From Actinomadura chibensis NBRC 106107 (GTDB lineage: Bacteria; Actinomycetota; Actinomycetes; Streptosporangiales; Streptosporangiaceae), in assembly GCF_001552135.1 (NCBI RefSeq), contig NZ_BCQP01000029.1, positions 117,994 through 181,993 of the forward strand: a stretch of DNA of 64,000 nucleotides, written 5' to 3'. A program made the translations under genes and the position numbers. Below are positions 42,108 through 50,291 of the stretch, in pieces; position 1 is the first letter of the stretch, and every line of letters begins with the position of its first letter. The notes under the pieces are model-generated. The model made no database searches. It saw only the letters and a program-made list of their open reading frames with translations, and was not told the DNA's origin.

Positions 42108-42526
42108 TGGTGGTGTGGACTCCCCCACTGTCACCTCATGGGGCCGTCTCAGAAGATGGGGCGGTCCAGGGGGAGGCTGAGGCGGCGTGGTGGGTGCTTG
42201 TCCCCCCGGCTGCACCCGCCGCGCTGCCTCGGCCCCTCACCGCACGCCGCCGCCTCAACCGCCTCGGGCGGGCGCTGCGGCGGCAGGGCTGGATTGCCGA
42301 ACGCCGGTACGCCGACGCGGTTCCGCTGCTGCGGGTGCACTCCCCGGACATGCCGTTCGTCGGCGAGAGCGTGTGCGTGGTCGGCGGGGACGGCGGGTGG
42401 TGGTTCCGGTTCAGTACCGGGACGCTCCTCGCGCCCTGCGCGCGGATGGACCTGGCGGTGTGGCAGGTCACGGCGCTGCTGACCGCTGCGGGGCTCGGCG
42501 CCGGGGCCGTCCCACTGGACGAATGA
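42104..42526 (+). CDS. Hypothetical AICE protein
   Basis: 140 residues, overlapping the previous gene by ATGA. The sequence has a basic helix (RRRLNRLGRALRRQGWIAER) and then a beta-rich part (PFVGESVCVVGGDGGWWFRF). I recognise no family. The conserved layout, three small overlapping or adjacent genes read away from an XRE-kinase gene, supports it as real. Confidence 0.55.
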   Translation: MMVVWTPPLSPHGAVSEDGAVQGEAEAAWWVLVPPAAPAALPRPLTARRRLNRLGRALRRQGWIAERRYADAVPLLRVHSPDMPFVGESVCVVGGDGGWWFRFSTGTLLAPCARMDLAVWQVTALLTAAGLGAGAVPLDE

Positions 42527-42532
42527 CCTGCG

Positions 42533-42658
42533 ATGGATGCCCGGGCCGTCGCTGTGGAGGAGATCGCCCAGTGGTTCGGGGTTCCGTGCTGGGTCGGTGT
42601 CCACACGGGCAACTATTGGGCGTTGGTGCTCGGTAGTGGCGGCTGGTGGAGGCGCTGA
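42533..42658 (+). CDS. Very small hypothetical protein
   Basis: 41 residues (MDARAVAVEEIAQWFGVPCW through VLGSGGWWRR), 6 bases after the previous gene and before a strong terminator. No clear ribosome site. Its tail (YWALVLGSGGWW) echoes the GGWWF stretch of the preceding protein. It could be a real last gene of the unit or chance. Confidence 0.4.
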   Translation: MDARAVAVEEIAQWFGVPCWVGVHTGNYWALVLGSGGWWRR

Positions 42659-42712
42659 CGCTTCGGGAGCTGGCCACGGCCATCACGCACCCCGACCGGT
42701 GGCCGTGGCCTT

Positions 42713-42769
42713 GAAGACCGCGCGGCAGGGCGAACGGGAGAGCCAGAGGTCACCTGCCGCGCGGTCTTC
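42713..42769. terminator. Strong bidirectional hairpin terminator
   Basis: Perfect 17-base stem (42713-42729 with 42753-42769) between convergent genes. Confidence 0.85.
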
Positions 42770-42770
42770 G

Positions 42771-43358
42771 CTATTCGAGGTCAGGCAGTGCAGTGACGGG
42801 CTCGCTCGGGCTCGTCTCCACGGCAGCGAGGATGCGGCGGGCCGTCTCGGTGGGGTCGGTCTGGTCGGTTCGGACGAGCAGGTTAAAGGTCGGAGTCTTC
42901 GCTGCCCGGAGGTCGTCGCGTGTCTCGTCCCACGCCTGGAGGCGCTCGGAAGCGTCGGCGTCTCCGCGGTGCTGGGACCGGTCGGCGCAAACGGCTCGGG
43001 AGATCCAGAGGAGAACGGTCGTCCAGTCGAGGGGAACGGCTACGCGTAGGCGTTGCACATCGCTGAGGTTGCCCATGTGGACGACTGGGACCTTGTCGGC
43101 CTCGACCAGGGCGGCGATGTCGTCTCGATCGACGGCGTAGACGTTGCCGTAACGGTGGGTCTCAGCGACCAGGCGGCCGGAGTCGCGGAGTTTCTCAAGG
43201 TCGGCGGCCGTGACGTGCCGGTATCCGGTGCTGCGGCCGGTCCCGAGTTTGAGCTTGGGCAGTAGCGCGTACCGGTCGTCCTGGCGTGCCAGCTCGGCCG
43301 TGACCGTGTCCTTGCCGCTGGTCGGCGGGCCGTAGAGGATCACGCCGGGACTGGTCAT
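42771..43358 (-). CDS. Guanylate-kinase-like P-loop protein
   Basis: 195 residues; its ATGA overlaps the stop codon of the upstream HTH-kinase gene. Walker A is GPPTSGKDT (residues 10-18), followed by the guanylate kinase pattern TGRSTGYRHVTAADLEKL and VAETHRYGNVYAVDRDDI. It is as long as a cellular guanylate kinase but more divergent, and an AICE has no need for a housekeeping copy. A role with the HTH-kinase partner, such as nucleotide-based regulation or a toxin-like activity, is inferred from the coupling. Confidence 0.75.
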   Translation of the reverse strand: MTSPGVILYGPPTSGKDTVTAELARQDDRYALLPKLKLGTGRSTGYRHVTAADLEKLRDSGRLVAETHRYGNVYAVDRDDIAALVEADKVPVVHMGNLSDVQRLRVAVPLDWTTVLLWISRAVCADRSQHRGDADASERLQAWDETRDDLRAAKTPTFNLLVRTDQTDPTETARRILAAVETSPSEPVTALPDLE

Positions 43359-44404
43359 GACAGGACCCTACGCAACGCCTCCCGTGTCTGGTCGGCGATG
43401 CTGATCGCCGCACCTAGCCGGTTGTCGACGGTGAGGTGGACACCCGGCGGGCTGGTCTGGGTGTCGAGCTTGCTGGCGTACTCGTCCCAGTTGGCGAGCT
43501 TCCAAGCGTCGCGCGGGGCGTCGCGGAACTCGATGTACTCGCGCATGGAGTCGACATCGCACCGGACCCAGATGACCGCCACGTCTACGCCCTTGGCTTT
43601 GCACCGGTTGGTCAGGCGGCTCAACCATGCCTCGTCGCTGAGTTCAGCGATGAAAGGGGCGGCGAGGATCGTGGATATGCCGCAGTCGATGTTGTCGTTC
43701 GCGGTGTCCATGAGGCACTTGTACTCAAGCGGCCTGACCTCTCTCAGATAGAGGTCGGTGTGCCGGTCGTGCGGGTCGCCGTCCATGGAGACCAGCAGGC
43801 GTTCGGTGAGGCGGCGGGTTAGAGAGTCCTTGTCCAGGAATGCCCAGCCCGATACGTCGCCGAGAAAGCGGGCGAATTCTGTCTTGCCTGATCCGGCGTA
43901 GCCGCCGACGAGGACGAGGGTGGTCGTCCCGATACTGCCGCTCATCGCCCGGCCGCGCCATGCGTTGACCACGCGGGCCTTGAGGGCGTCACCTGCGGTG
44001 GGGTCCTGGTCCTGGGTCTCGTCGGAGACTCGGTCCAAGCCCTGAGAGATCGTGTTGGCCGCGTCCTCGGTGGCTGCGGGGCTGAGCGGGCCCGGCAGGG
44101 GGAGCGTGAGGTCTCCTGCCTCCTCGGCTGGGAGGGGGAGGCGAAAGCCCAACTCGGGCTCGGTGGCCTCGTACATGAGGCAGTAGGCGCGGCGGTAATG
44201 CGGGCCGGGGTATCTGTTCCCGCTCTCGTGCTCCCACAGCGTTTGAAAGTTCGCCGCCACGCTCAGCCCACCTCGCTGGGCCACTTGACGCAACTTGTCG
44301 CCAGCGGCTTCAAGGCTCAAGCCGTGGTTCTCGCGGCGCTCGCGAAGTTTGCCGGGTTGCCAACCAGCTCGCTGCTTGGTCGTACTCAAATCCAACCTTT
44401 CCAT
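43355..44404 (-). CDS. XRE helix-turn-helix - P-loop kinase-like protein, copy 2
   Basis: 349 residues from ATG 44404; ATG 44431 is an alternative, lying inside an 18-base palindrome. The N-terminus has an XRE-type domain (GKLRERRENHGLSLEAAGDK, then FQTLWEHESGNRYPGPHYRR). The P-loop part (Walker A GGYAGSGKTEF, FLDKDSLTRRLTERLLVS, DRHTDLYLREVRPLEYKCL) is a close paralogue of 40775-41707. It is coupled by ATGA to the guanylate-kinase-like gene. The palindrome at 44418-44435 directly before the start is a good candidate for autoregulation. Confidence 0.78.
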   Translation of the reverse strand: MERLDLSTTKQRAGWQPGKLRERRENHGLSLEAAGDKLRQVAQRGGLSVAANFQTLWEHESGNRYPGPHYRRAYCLMYEATEPELGFRLPLPAEEAGDLTLPLPGPLSPAATEDAANTISQGLDRVSDETQDQDPTAGDALKARVVNAWRGRAMSGSIGTTTLVLVGGYAGSGKTEFARFLGDVSGWAFLDKDSLTRRLTERLLVSMDGDPHDRHTDLYLREVRPLEYKCLMDTANDNIDCGISTILAAPFIAELSDEAWLSRLTNRCKAKGVDVAVIWVRCDVDSMREYIEFRDAPRDAWKLANWDEYASKLDTQTSPPGVHLTVDNRLGAAISIADQTREALRRVLS

Positions 44405-44417
44405 GTGGCAGAAATCG

Positions 44418-44435
44418 GCACATGTCGACATGTGC
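44418..44435. promoter_or_regulatory. 18-base perfect palindrome at the HTH-kinase start
   Basis: GCACATGTCGACATGTGC is a perfect palindrome of 18 bases immediately upstream of ATG 44404. It is a likely operator for the XRE domain encoded by that gene. Confidence 0.6.
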
Positions 44436-44655
44436 TCGCTGTCCGCTGGGGAGCGTGAAAGTGGACGTATAAACGAACGTGTAAGAAGCTGGAGACGCAT
44501 TGAGGATGGGCTTCGCGCGCCTCCTGAACTGAAATACCGGTATGCCGATCGAGACCTGGATCACAACGGGAGGCGGTCACCGGTGGCAGTGGACGGCGGG
44601 CAGGCGCGGACACCTCGGGATCTCATCGACCAGATCCTTGCCGAACTGGACGCAC

Positions 44656-45051
44656 TCACTTGCCGGGTCGACCAGCTTGCGGAGGCTCTGGAAACACGCT
44701 CCGCTCAATGCGCGCGACGCGCTCACCCAGGTCCCGGACAGCCGCCAGGACTTCCGTGAGCTGCCTCATCGTCGCCTCGTCTCCGGCGGGCGAGGACGCG
44801 GCCTGACTCGGCGGGCGGCGCTCGGCCTGGTCGCGGACGAACACGCCCTTGCCTTGCTGGCCAATGACGGCGCCCTCCGTCCTCAACACGCTGATGGCGG
44901 CCTTCACCACCCCGGCCGACACCTCGTACTGATCGCTGAGCTGGGCGGTGGACGGCAAGGACTGGCCCGGCGCAAGCCGCCCGTCGCTGATCTGTTTCCG
45001 CAGGTCATCGGCTATCTGGAGATAGCCGGGCCGCCCAGTTCTCTCGACCAT
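44656..45051 (-). CDS. GntR-family regulator of the AICE
   Basis: 131 residues from ATG 45051 (GGAAGG 6 bases before). The winged helix domain (YLQIADDLRKQISDGRLAPG, then LPSTAQLSDQYEVSAGVVKA) fills residues 9-75. Only a short linker and a coiled-coil tail (MRQLTEVLAAVRDLGERVARIE) follow, with no effector-binding domain. This is the size of the Kor/TraR-type repressors that control transfer genes in pSAM2-like elements. It diverges from the transfer operon, and CTTAG/CTAAG half-sites lie between. Confidence 0.82.
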   Translation of the reverse strand: MVERTGRPGYLQIADDLRKQISDGRLAPGQSLPSTAQLSDQYEVSAGVVKAAISVLRTEGAVIGQQGKGVFVRDQAERRPPSQAASSPAGDEATMRQLTEVLAAVRDLGERVARIERSVFPEPPQAGRPGK

Positions 45052-45128
45052 CGTGCGCCTTCCGTCAGGGGTCTGCACACAAGTTCAGCACAGCCCGCGG
45101 GCCAAGGGAACCAGGATGGCCTTGATAG

Positions 45129-45160
45129 CTTAGACAGCTAAGTAGACTATGTCGTCTAAG
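45129..45160. promoter_or_regulatory. Clustered inverted half-sites in the GntR / transfer promoter region
   Basis: CTTAG at 45129, CTAAG at 45138 and 45156, with TAGAC at 45131 and 45143 and inverted GTCTA at 45154. The array lies between the divergent GntR gene and the transfer operon and is the likely GntR operator. Confidence 0.5.
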
Positions 45161-45186
45161 TAGTCCAGCGAGCCTCGGAGGTTCTC

Positions 45187-45549
45187 GTGCGCAACATTCC
45201 GGTGGACGTGTCGGCGCTGTCGTTCGTGTGCGTGTCCGCGCCGCGTCCCAAGGTCGTCAATCAAGACACGGGGGAGGTGAAGACCGACCGCAACGGCCAG
45301 ACGGTGTTCACGGTGGGGCTGTCGGCGGCCGATGCTTCGGGGCGGGTGGACCTGCTCAACGTGGCGGTGGTCGGCGACCAGTCGGTGGGCATCGGGGAGA
45401 TCGTCACGCCCGTCGGGTTGGTCGCGTTCCCGTGGGAGGCGGTGCTCGGTGGTGAGAAGCGGTTCGGTGTGGCCTTCCGCGCCGACCGCATCGCGCCGGT
45501 CTCGGCGGCCGGTCCGGCTGATGCGTCCGCTTCGGCGGGCGTGGCCTGA
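45187..45549 (+). CDS. SCO3933-type regulatory protein
   Basis: 120 residues, first gene of the rightward AICE operon (CTCGGAGG upstream). It resembles the small proteins annotated as the SCO3933 regulatory family in AICEs: MRNIPVDVSALSFVCVSAPR, DTGEVKTDRNGQTVFTVGL, then VTPVGLVAFPWEA and GVAFRADRI. The fold looks like an OB/beta barrel. It always lies just before the FtsK-like gene in such elements, 14 bases here, and is thought to regulate plasmid maintenance or transfer. Confidence 0.72.
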   Translation: MRNIPVDVSALSFVCVSAPRPKVVNQDTGEVKTDRNGQTVFTVGLSAADASGRVDLLNVAVVGDQSVGIGEIVTPVGLVAFPWEAVLGGEKRFGVAFRADRIAPVSAAGPADASASAGVA

Positions 45550-45563
45550 GCGGCGGCCCGGTC

Positions 45564-46922
45564 ATGGCTGATCTGCGTGTGGTGCTCGGGGTCCTGGCCG
45601 CTGCGGCGGCCGGGCTCTGGGCCTGGCGCCGGTTCCACCCGGTGTCGTTCTGGTACGGCATCGCCTTCCCGGCGCGTGCGGTGCTGGTGTACCTGACCTG
45701 GCATCACGTCGCCTCCGGCTGCAAGCTCACCCGCAACCGGCGGCGCTTCCGCCTCACCCTCGACGCCGTCCCCGTCGTCGGTCCGGCCGCGCGCAACGCC
45801 GCGACCGTGGTCGAGCAGCGGCGGCGGGTGCGGCGGGTCGACGTCGAACGCGCTCCGCGTCTGGGTGTGCTTCGGCCTACTCGGCTCGGGTGGCGGATGC
45901 GGCTCCGGCTGCACGACGGGCAGGTCCCGGCCGACTATGAGAAGGCAGCGGAGGGGATCGCGCACGCCTGGCGGGTGCACTCGGTGCGGGTGGTCGATGT
46001 CCGGCCGGGCTACGTGACGTTGTGGGCGACGATGCGTGACCCGCTGGTGGACGTGGTCACCGAGCCCGAAACCGGCGAACTGCTGCGGGTGCGTCCCGGC
46101 AAGCTGGAGAACGGCCGAGACTGGGTGATCGACTTTCCGACCGTGCCGCACTGGTTCAACGCCGGAGCGACCCAGTCCGGCAAGTCCAACCTGGCCAACG
46201 CCATCATCAAGGGCCTTGCACCGCAACCGGTCGCGCTGGTCGGGTTCGACCTCAAGGGCAGGTTCGACCTCAAGGGCGGGGTCGAGTTCACCCCCTACGC
46301 GCCTCGCCTCTCGGCGCTGGCGACCACCCGCAAGGAGTCGGTCGACCTGCTAGGCGACCTGGTGGACGAGGTCGAAGCCCGGATGGCGACGTGCCGCGCC
46401 CACGGGGCTCGGAACGTGTGGACGCTCCCGGAGGCGCTGCGGACGGTGCCGGTGGTGGTCCTGGTGGACGAGGTCGCCGAACTGTTCCTCATGGCCGACA
46501 AGTCCGAGAAGGAGGAGGTGTCCAAGACCGCTACCGCGCTGCTGCGGGTGGCGCAGCTCGGCCGGGCGTTCGCGGTCCACCTGATCGTCTGCGGACAGCG
46601 CATCGGCTCCGACCTCGGCCCCGGCGTCACCGCCCTCCGCGCGCAACTGTCGGGGCGGGTCTGCCACCGAGTCAACGACCCCGAAACCGCGAACATGACC
46701 CTGGGCGACCTGGACCCGGCCGCGCTGGACGCCGCCCGCGCCATCCCCGCCGAGACTCCCGGCGTGTGCATCGTCGCCGGACAAGACGGCACCTGGCACC
46801 GCGCCCGCTCGGTCTACGTCCCCGAGCAAGACGCCGAACAAGCCGCACTCGACTACGCGCACCTGACCCCGGACTGGGAAGCCCTCGTCGGCTCGGTCCC
46901 GACCGTCTCCCCGGCCGCATAA
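45564..46922 (+). CDS. tra: FtsK/SpoIIIE-type DNA translocase, AICE transfer protein
   Basis: 452 residues. Walker A is GATQSGKSN (about residues 201-209), Walker B VVVLVDEVAEL, followed by RAFAVHLIVCGQRIGSDLGP, all typical of the FtsK-like Tra proteins that move double-stranded AICE DNA between hyphae. Only a short hydrophobic N-terminus (RVVLGVLAAAAAGLWAWRRF) is present as membrane anchor. The FDLKG sequence after Walker A is duplicated (FDLKGRFDLKGG) by an 18-base direct repeat at 46244-46279. The following genes (47031 on) are on the same strand. Confidence 0.88.
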   Translation: MADLRVVLGVLAAAAAGLWAWRRFHPVSFWYGIAFPARAVLVYLTWHHVASGCKLTRNRRRFRLTLDAVPVVGPAARNAATVVEQRRRVRRVDVERAPRLGVLRPTRLGWRMRLRLHDGQVPADYEKAAEGIAHAWRVHSVRVVDVRPGYVTLWATMRDPLVDVVTEPETGELLRVRPGKLENGRDWVIDFPTVPHWFNAGATQSGKSNLANAIIKGLAPQPVALVGFDLKGRFDLKGGVEFTPYAPRLSALATTRKESVDLLGDLVDEVEARMATCRAHGARNVWTLPEALRTVPVVVLVDEVAELFLMADKSEKEEVSKTATALLRVAQLGRAFAVHLIVCGQRIGSDLGPGVTALRAQLSGRVCHRVNDPETANMTLGDLDPAALDAARAIPAETPGVCIVAGQDGTWHRARSVYVPEQDAEQAALDYAHLTPDWEALVGSVPTVSPAA

Positions 46923-47030
46923 CCGGGCCGGTCGCCCTCTCGCTCCCTTCCTCCTCCGGCTCGGCGTGAGCCCTGATCACGCCACGTCCCTACCCGACCC
47001 ATGCCCGAAACCATCCCTGGAGGCTGCCCG

Positions 47031-47342
47031 ATGGTCGCCCACGTCCGTGTCCTTCGTCCTCGTCCCCGTCCTCGGTTCGTCGCCGTCCCGTCCCCGTCCT
47101 CACCGTCCGACTCGTCGTCTTCCGGCTCGTCCCGGCCGTCCTGTGTGTCGTCGTGGGACGTGTGGCCGGTCGGGGTCGAGTGGGACGAGTTCCGCTCCCT
47201 GCACCTCGCCCGCTGCCAGCGGTGCGCCGACTCGTACGCCTCGTCCCACGCGGCCGAGGTGGACGACTGGGCCGACACCCACCGCTGCGACCCCGAACTG
47301 GCCGCGCTCCTCGCGCTCGTCACCTCCCGGCGGGCAGCATGA
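47031..47342 (+). CDS. Small AICE protein with Cys/His cluster
   Basis: 103 residues from ATG 47031, preceded by GGAGG at 7 bases; the longer frame from 47001 has no ribosome site. After a Pro/Ser-rich head (PSPSSPSDSSSSGSS) the C-terminal half has a C-x2-C pair with His (HLARCQRCADSYASSHA) and a second HRC, perhaps a small zinc site. The stop overlaps the DUF2637 start (ATGA). No family recognised. Confidence 0.6.
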   Translation: MVAHVRVLRPRPRPRFVAVPSPSSPSDSSSSGSSRPSCVSSWDVWPVGVEWDEFRSLHLARCQRCADSYASSHAAEVDDWADTHRCDPELAALLALVTSRRAA

Positions 47343-48187
47343 CCCGCCGCCTCCTCGGCGCGCTGGCCGACTCCGGACCCGTGGTGGTGCTGGCCGGGAT
47401 CGCGGCGGCCGGATCGTTCACCCACATCCGCGACACCGCCACCGAACACGGCCAAACCGGGTGGATGGCCTGGGCCATCGCCGTCTGCATCGACCTCACC
47501 TGCGTCATGGCGGCCGGAGAACGCCAGCGCGACAAACGCACCGGACGGGACACGGGGCCGCTGTCGTGGCCGACGCTCGTCCTGGTCGGCGGCGTCCTGC
47601 TCTCCCTGGCCGCCAACCTCGCACAAGCCGACCCGACCGTGTGGGGCTGGATCACCGCGGGGACACCAGCGGGCGCGTTCCTGGTCGCCGTCTCCATGCT
47701 CGAACGCCGAAAGGCCAGCACCACGACAGCGGCCCGGCCTACGCCGATCCCGGACTCCTTCGGCCGCCCGTCCTCGACACCGTCCCCGGCGGTCTCCTCG
47801 TCCGGCCCGGCCTCGTCACCGTGGGTGGTGTGGGAGGACGCCCGCCCCGCCGCCCCCGCTGTCCCGGACGAGCCGGACGAGCCGGACGAGGAGAGGCGGC
47901 CCGCAGAAGAGCCGGACGGCCAAACCTCCATCCCCGTCCCGGCCGACATGGCACCCGCCGAATCGTCCGCGTCCTCGTCCCGGTCCGCGGCGCCCTCATC
48001 GGCATCCGGACCAGCCGGGCCGCTGGTGGAGTTCGCGCGCCAGGTCGCAGCCGAACACCAGACCGAGCACGGGCGGCCCATCACCCGCGACGCGCTCCGC
48101 GCCCGCCTCGGCGTGTCCAACCAACTCGCCTCCGACCTGCTCCGCCAGATCCGCACCGACCGAACCCGTAGCGAGACAGCGGCCTGA
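47339..48187 (+). CDS. DUF2637 membrane protein (Spd-like)
   Basis: 282 residues from ATG 47339, overlapping the previous stop. Three to four membrane helices lie in residues 1-125 (GPVVVLAGIAAAGSFTHI, WMAWAIAVCIDLTCVMAAGE, WPTLVLVGGVLLSLAANLAQ, GTPAGAFLVAVSMLE). This matches DUF2637, a standard AICE and plasmid spread component. A long Pro/Ser/Glu linker leads to a C-terminal helix-turn-helix-like end (ITRDALRARLGVSNQLASDL). It probably works with Tra in spreading the element within the mycelium. Confidence 0.8.
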   Translation: MTRRLLGALADSGPVVVLAGIAAAGSFTHIRDTATEHGQTGWMAWAIAVCIDLTCVMAAGERQRDKRTGRDTGPLSWPTLVLVGGVLLSLAANLAQADPTVWGWITAGTPAGAFLVAVSMLERRKASTTTAARPTPIPDSFGRPSSTPSPAVSSSGPASSPWVVWEDARPAAPAVPDEPDEPDEERRPAEEPDGQTSIPVPADMAPAESSASSSRSAAPSSASGPAGPLVEFARQVAAEHQTEHGRPITRDALRARLGVSNQLASDLLRQIRTDRTRSETAA

Positions 48188-48211
48188 ACCAGGCCAGATC
48201 AGGAGATCCGC

Positions 48212-48541
48212 GTGTCTGAACACGCCCTCGTCCCGGACGCCTCCGGCCGCTCACACCGTGCCAGTGGGGCTGGGTGGCGGCTGCGCTGCCGTACCTGCGA
48301 TGTCACCACCGGCGGGCTCACCTGGGTGTCGCTGCTCGCACCCCGGGGCGGCCCTTCGTGCTCGGCCTGTGGCTCGGACCAGGTGACCGCGCAGGACTCG
48401 GCGAACGGATCGGCTGTCGCGTTCCCGCGTCCGCTCGCGCCGGTGGGCGAGTGGTGGCGGTGCTGCAACTGCGGCGGGACCGGCCTGGACTCCTACGGCG
48501 ACACCTGCCCGCACTGCACCGGCCTGGGCAACTGCCAATGA
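48212..48541 (+). CDS. Zinc-ribbon small protein
   Basis: 109 residues from GTG 48212. Three cysteine pairs are visible: LRCRTCDVTT with CSACGSD, and the DnaJ-like CCNCGGTGLDSYGDTCPHC. They imply two zinc ribbons. It lies between the DUF2637 and Rep genes on the same strand. Nucleic-acid or protein binding is likely from the fold; a specific role is unknown. Confidence 0.62.
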   Translation: MSEHALVPDASGRSHRASGAGWRLRCRTCDVTTGGLTWVSLLAPRGGPSCSACGSDQVTAQDSANGSAVAFPRPLAPVGEWWRCCNCGGTGLDSYGDTCPHCTGLGNCQ

Positions 48542-48654
48542 CCCGCTAGTGATCGAGCGCCCCCGGCGTGGCCGCACAAGCCGCCAAGCACATACGCGCC
48601 ACGTCGGGGGCCATCCCCTCAGCCACTCGTAACGGTCAAGGAGACCCCTTCATC

Positions 48655-50052
48655 GTGCCTCACCCTGTCCTCACACCGCAGGACGCCCGGCAGATGGCCA
48701 AGATCATCGACCGGGCGGACTTCGAGCGCTGGGCCGCCCGCGCCCGCGCTACCGGTGGCTGCTCTCAACCCGTCTACCTCACCGGAACCGTGGAGCACGT
48801 CCACGCCGGTACCGGGGAACTGCTGCACCGCTACACCACCGACCGCGAGCCGGACGGCGCGCTACCGGTGGCGTGCAAGACTCGGCGGGCGTCCCGCTGC
48901 CCCGCCTGCGCCGAGATCTACCGGGCCGACACCTATCAGCTCATCCGCGCGGGCCTGGCCGGTGGGAAAGGCATCCCGGACAGCGTGGCCGGTCACCCGG
49001 CCGCCTTCGTCACCCTCACCGCGCCCTCGTTCGGTCCCGTCCACGCCCGGCGAGTCCGCAACGGCGGACAGGTCGAGCGCTGCCGTCCCCGCCGGGACGC
49101 CCGGCCCTGCCCGCATGGCGTGGTGCCCTCCTGCGCCGTCCGGCATGGCGAGAACGATCCCCGGCTCGGGGAACCGCTGTGCCCCGACTGCTACGACTAC
49201 GCCGGGTCGGTGCTGTTCAACGCGCTGGCTCCGGAACTGTGGCGACGCTTCACGCTGGCCCTGCGGCGCTACCTCGCCAAGTCGGCCAGACTGACACACA
49301 AAGAGTTCCGCGAAACCCTGGCCGTCTCGTTCGCCAAAGTCGCCGAATACCAGCGGCGCGGCGTCGTCCACTTCCACGCGGTCATCCGCTTCGACGGACC
49401 AGACGGGCCAGCCACGTCCCCGCCCGAGTGGGCCACCGTCCGCCTCCTGGACGACGCGGTCCGGCACGCGGCGGGCGCGGTCTCGGTCACAACTCCGGCC
49501 GCTTCCAGCATGCCCGCGCGGTCGCTCTCGTGGGGCGCGCAAGTGGACGTGCGAGCCATCACGGCCTCTGGCGCGCTCACCCAACAGGCCGTCGCGGGCT
49601 ACATCGCCAAATACGCCACCAAGGCCGCCGAATGCGTCGGCACCCTCGACCGGCGGCTTCGCCCCGCCGATGAGCTGGCCACGCTCCCGATCACATCACA
49701 CGCCCGGCGGCTCATCGGCGAATGCCTGCGCCTAGGGGCACTGGACGAGTTCGCAGACCTCCGCCTCGTCCAATGGGCCCACATGCTCGGGTTCCGCGGC
49801 CACTTCTCCACCAAATCCCGCCGCTACTCCACCACCCTCGGCGCGCTACGCGCCGCCCGCATCGCCTACGCCCGCGAACAGTTCCCTGGCTGGCAACCAC
49901 CCGACGACCAAGACCCGGAACTCATCCTCACCATCGGCGAATGGCGCTTCCACAGCCAGGGCCTCACACGCGGCGAAGCACTCGTCACCGCCGCACTCAC
50001 CGGAAGACCTCTACCGCCCTCGCCGGACACAACCGCTAGGAGTGCCGCTTGA
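48655..50052 (+). CDS. repSA: HUH-type replication initiator (RepSA family)
   Basis: 465 residues from GTG 48655, which has AAGGAGA 10 bases upstream; GTG 48568 would add 29 residues. The family N-terminus is ADFERWAARARATGGCSQPV. The metal-binding HUH motif is VVHFHAVIRF, preceded by VAEYQRRG. The nicking Tyr region is AVAGYIAKYATK. Cysteine pairs (CPACAEIY, LCPDCYDY) suggest a zinc site. Such proteins start rolling-circle replication of pSAM2-like elements after excision. The stop overlaps the TTG start of the excisionase gene. Confidence 0.88.
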   Translation: MPHPVLTPQDARQMAKIIDRADFERWAARARATGGCSQPVYLTGTVEHVHAGTGELLHRYTTDREPDGALPVACKTRRASRCPACAEIYRADTYQLIRAGLAGGKGIPDSVAGHPAAFVTLTAPSFGPVHARRVRNGGQVERCRPRRDARPCPHGVVPSCAVRHGENDPRLGEPLCPDCYDYAGSVLFNALAPELWRRFTLALRRYLAKSARLTHKEFRETLAVSFAKVAEYQRRGVVHFHAVIRFDGPDGPATSPPEWATVRLLDDAVRHAAGAVSVTTPAASSMPARSLSWGAQVDVRAITASGALTQQAVAGYIAKYATKAAECVGTLDRRLRPADELATLPITSHARRLIGECLRLGALDEFADLRLVQWAHMLGFRGHFSTKSRRYSTTLGALRAARIAYAREQFPGWQPPDDQDPELILTIGEWRFHSQGLTRGEALVTAALTGRPLPPSPDTTARSAA

Positions 50053-50291
50053 GCAAGGCAAGGGTTCAAACACGCCCGGTCGGCCTGAACGAACGGTTGC
50101 TGACCGTCGCTGAGGCGGCCGAGTACCTCAACACCTCGCAGCGGTTCCCGCGTCGGCTCATCGCCGAACGACGCATCCGCTTCGTCAAGCTCGGGCGCTT
50201 CGTCCGCATACCCGAATCCGCGCTTCGTGAGTTCGTCTCCGCCGGGCTGGTCGAGCCCATGACCGCATCCGACGTCTGGAGGGCTGCGTAA
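50049..50291 (+). CDS. xis: Excisionase (Xis), helix-turn-helix
   Basis: 80 residues from TTG 50049, coupled to the rep stop codon. It is a MerR-like winged helix of the excisionase type (LTVAEAAEYLNTSQRFPRRL, then VKLGRFVRIPESALREFV). It bends the att DNA to direct integrase towards excision. Its stop overlaps the integrase ATG by one base (TAATG). Confidence 0.85.
   Translation: MSKARVQTRPVGLNERLLTVAEAAEYLNTSQRFPRRLIAERRIRFVKLGRFVRIPESALREFVSAGLVEPMTASDVWRAA

Noticed and set aside
44542..45141. 199-residue plus-strand frame between the HTH-kinase and GntR genes
   Set aside because: It is antisense to the GntR gene over most of its length and has no domain; the GntR frame has a clear winged-helix sequence and ribosome site.
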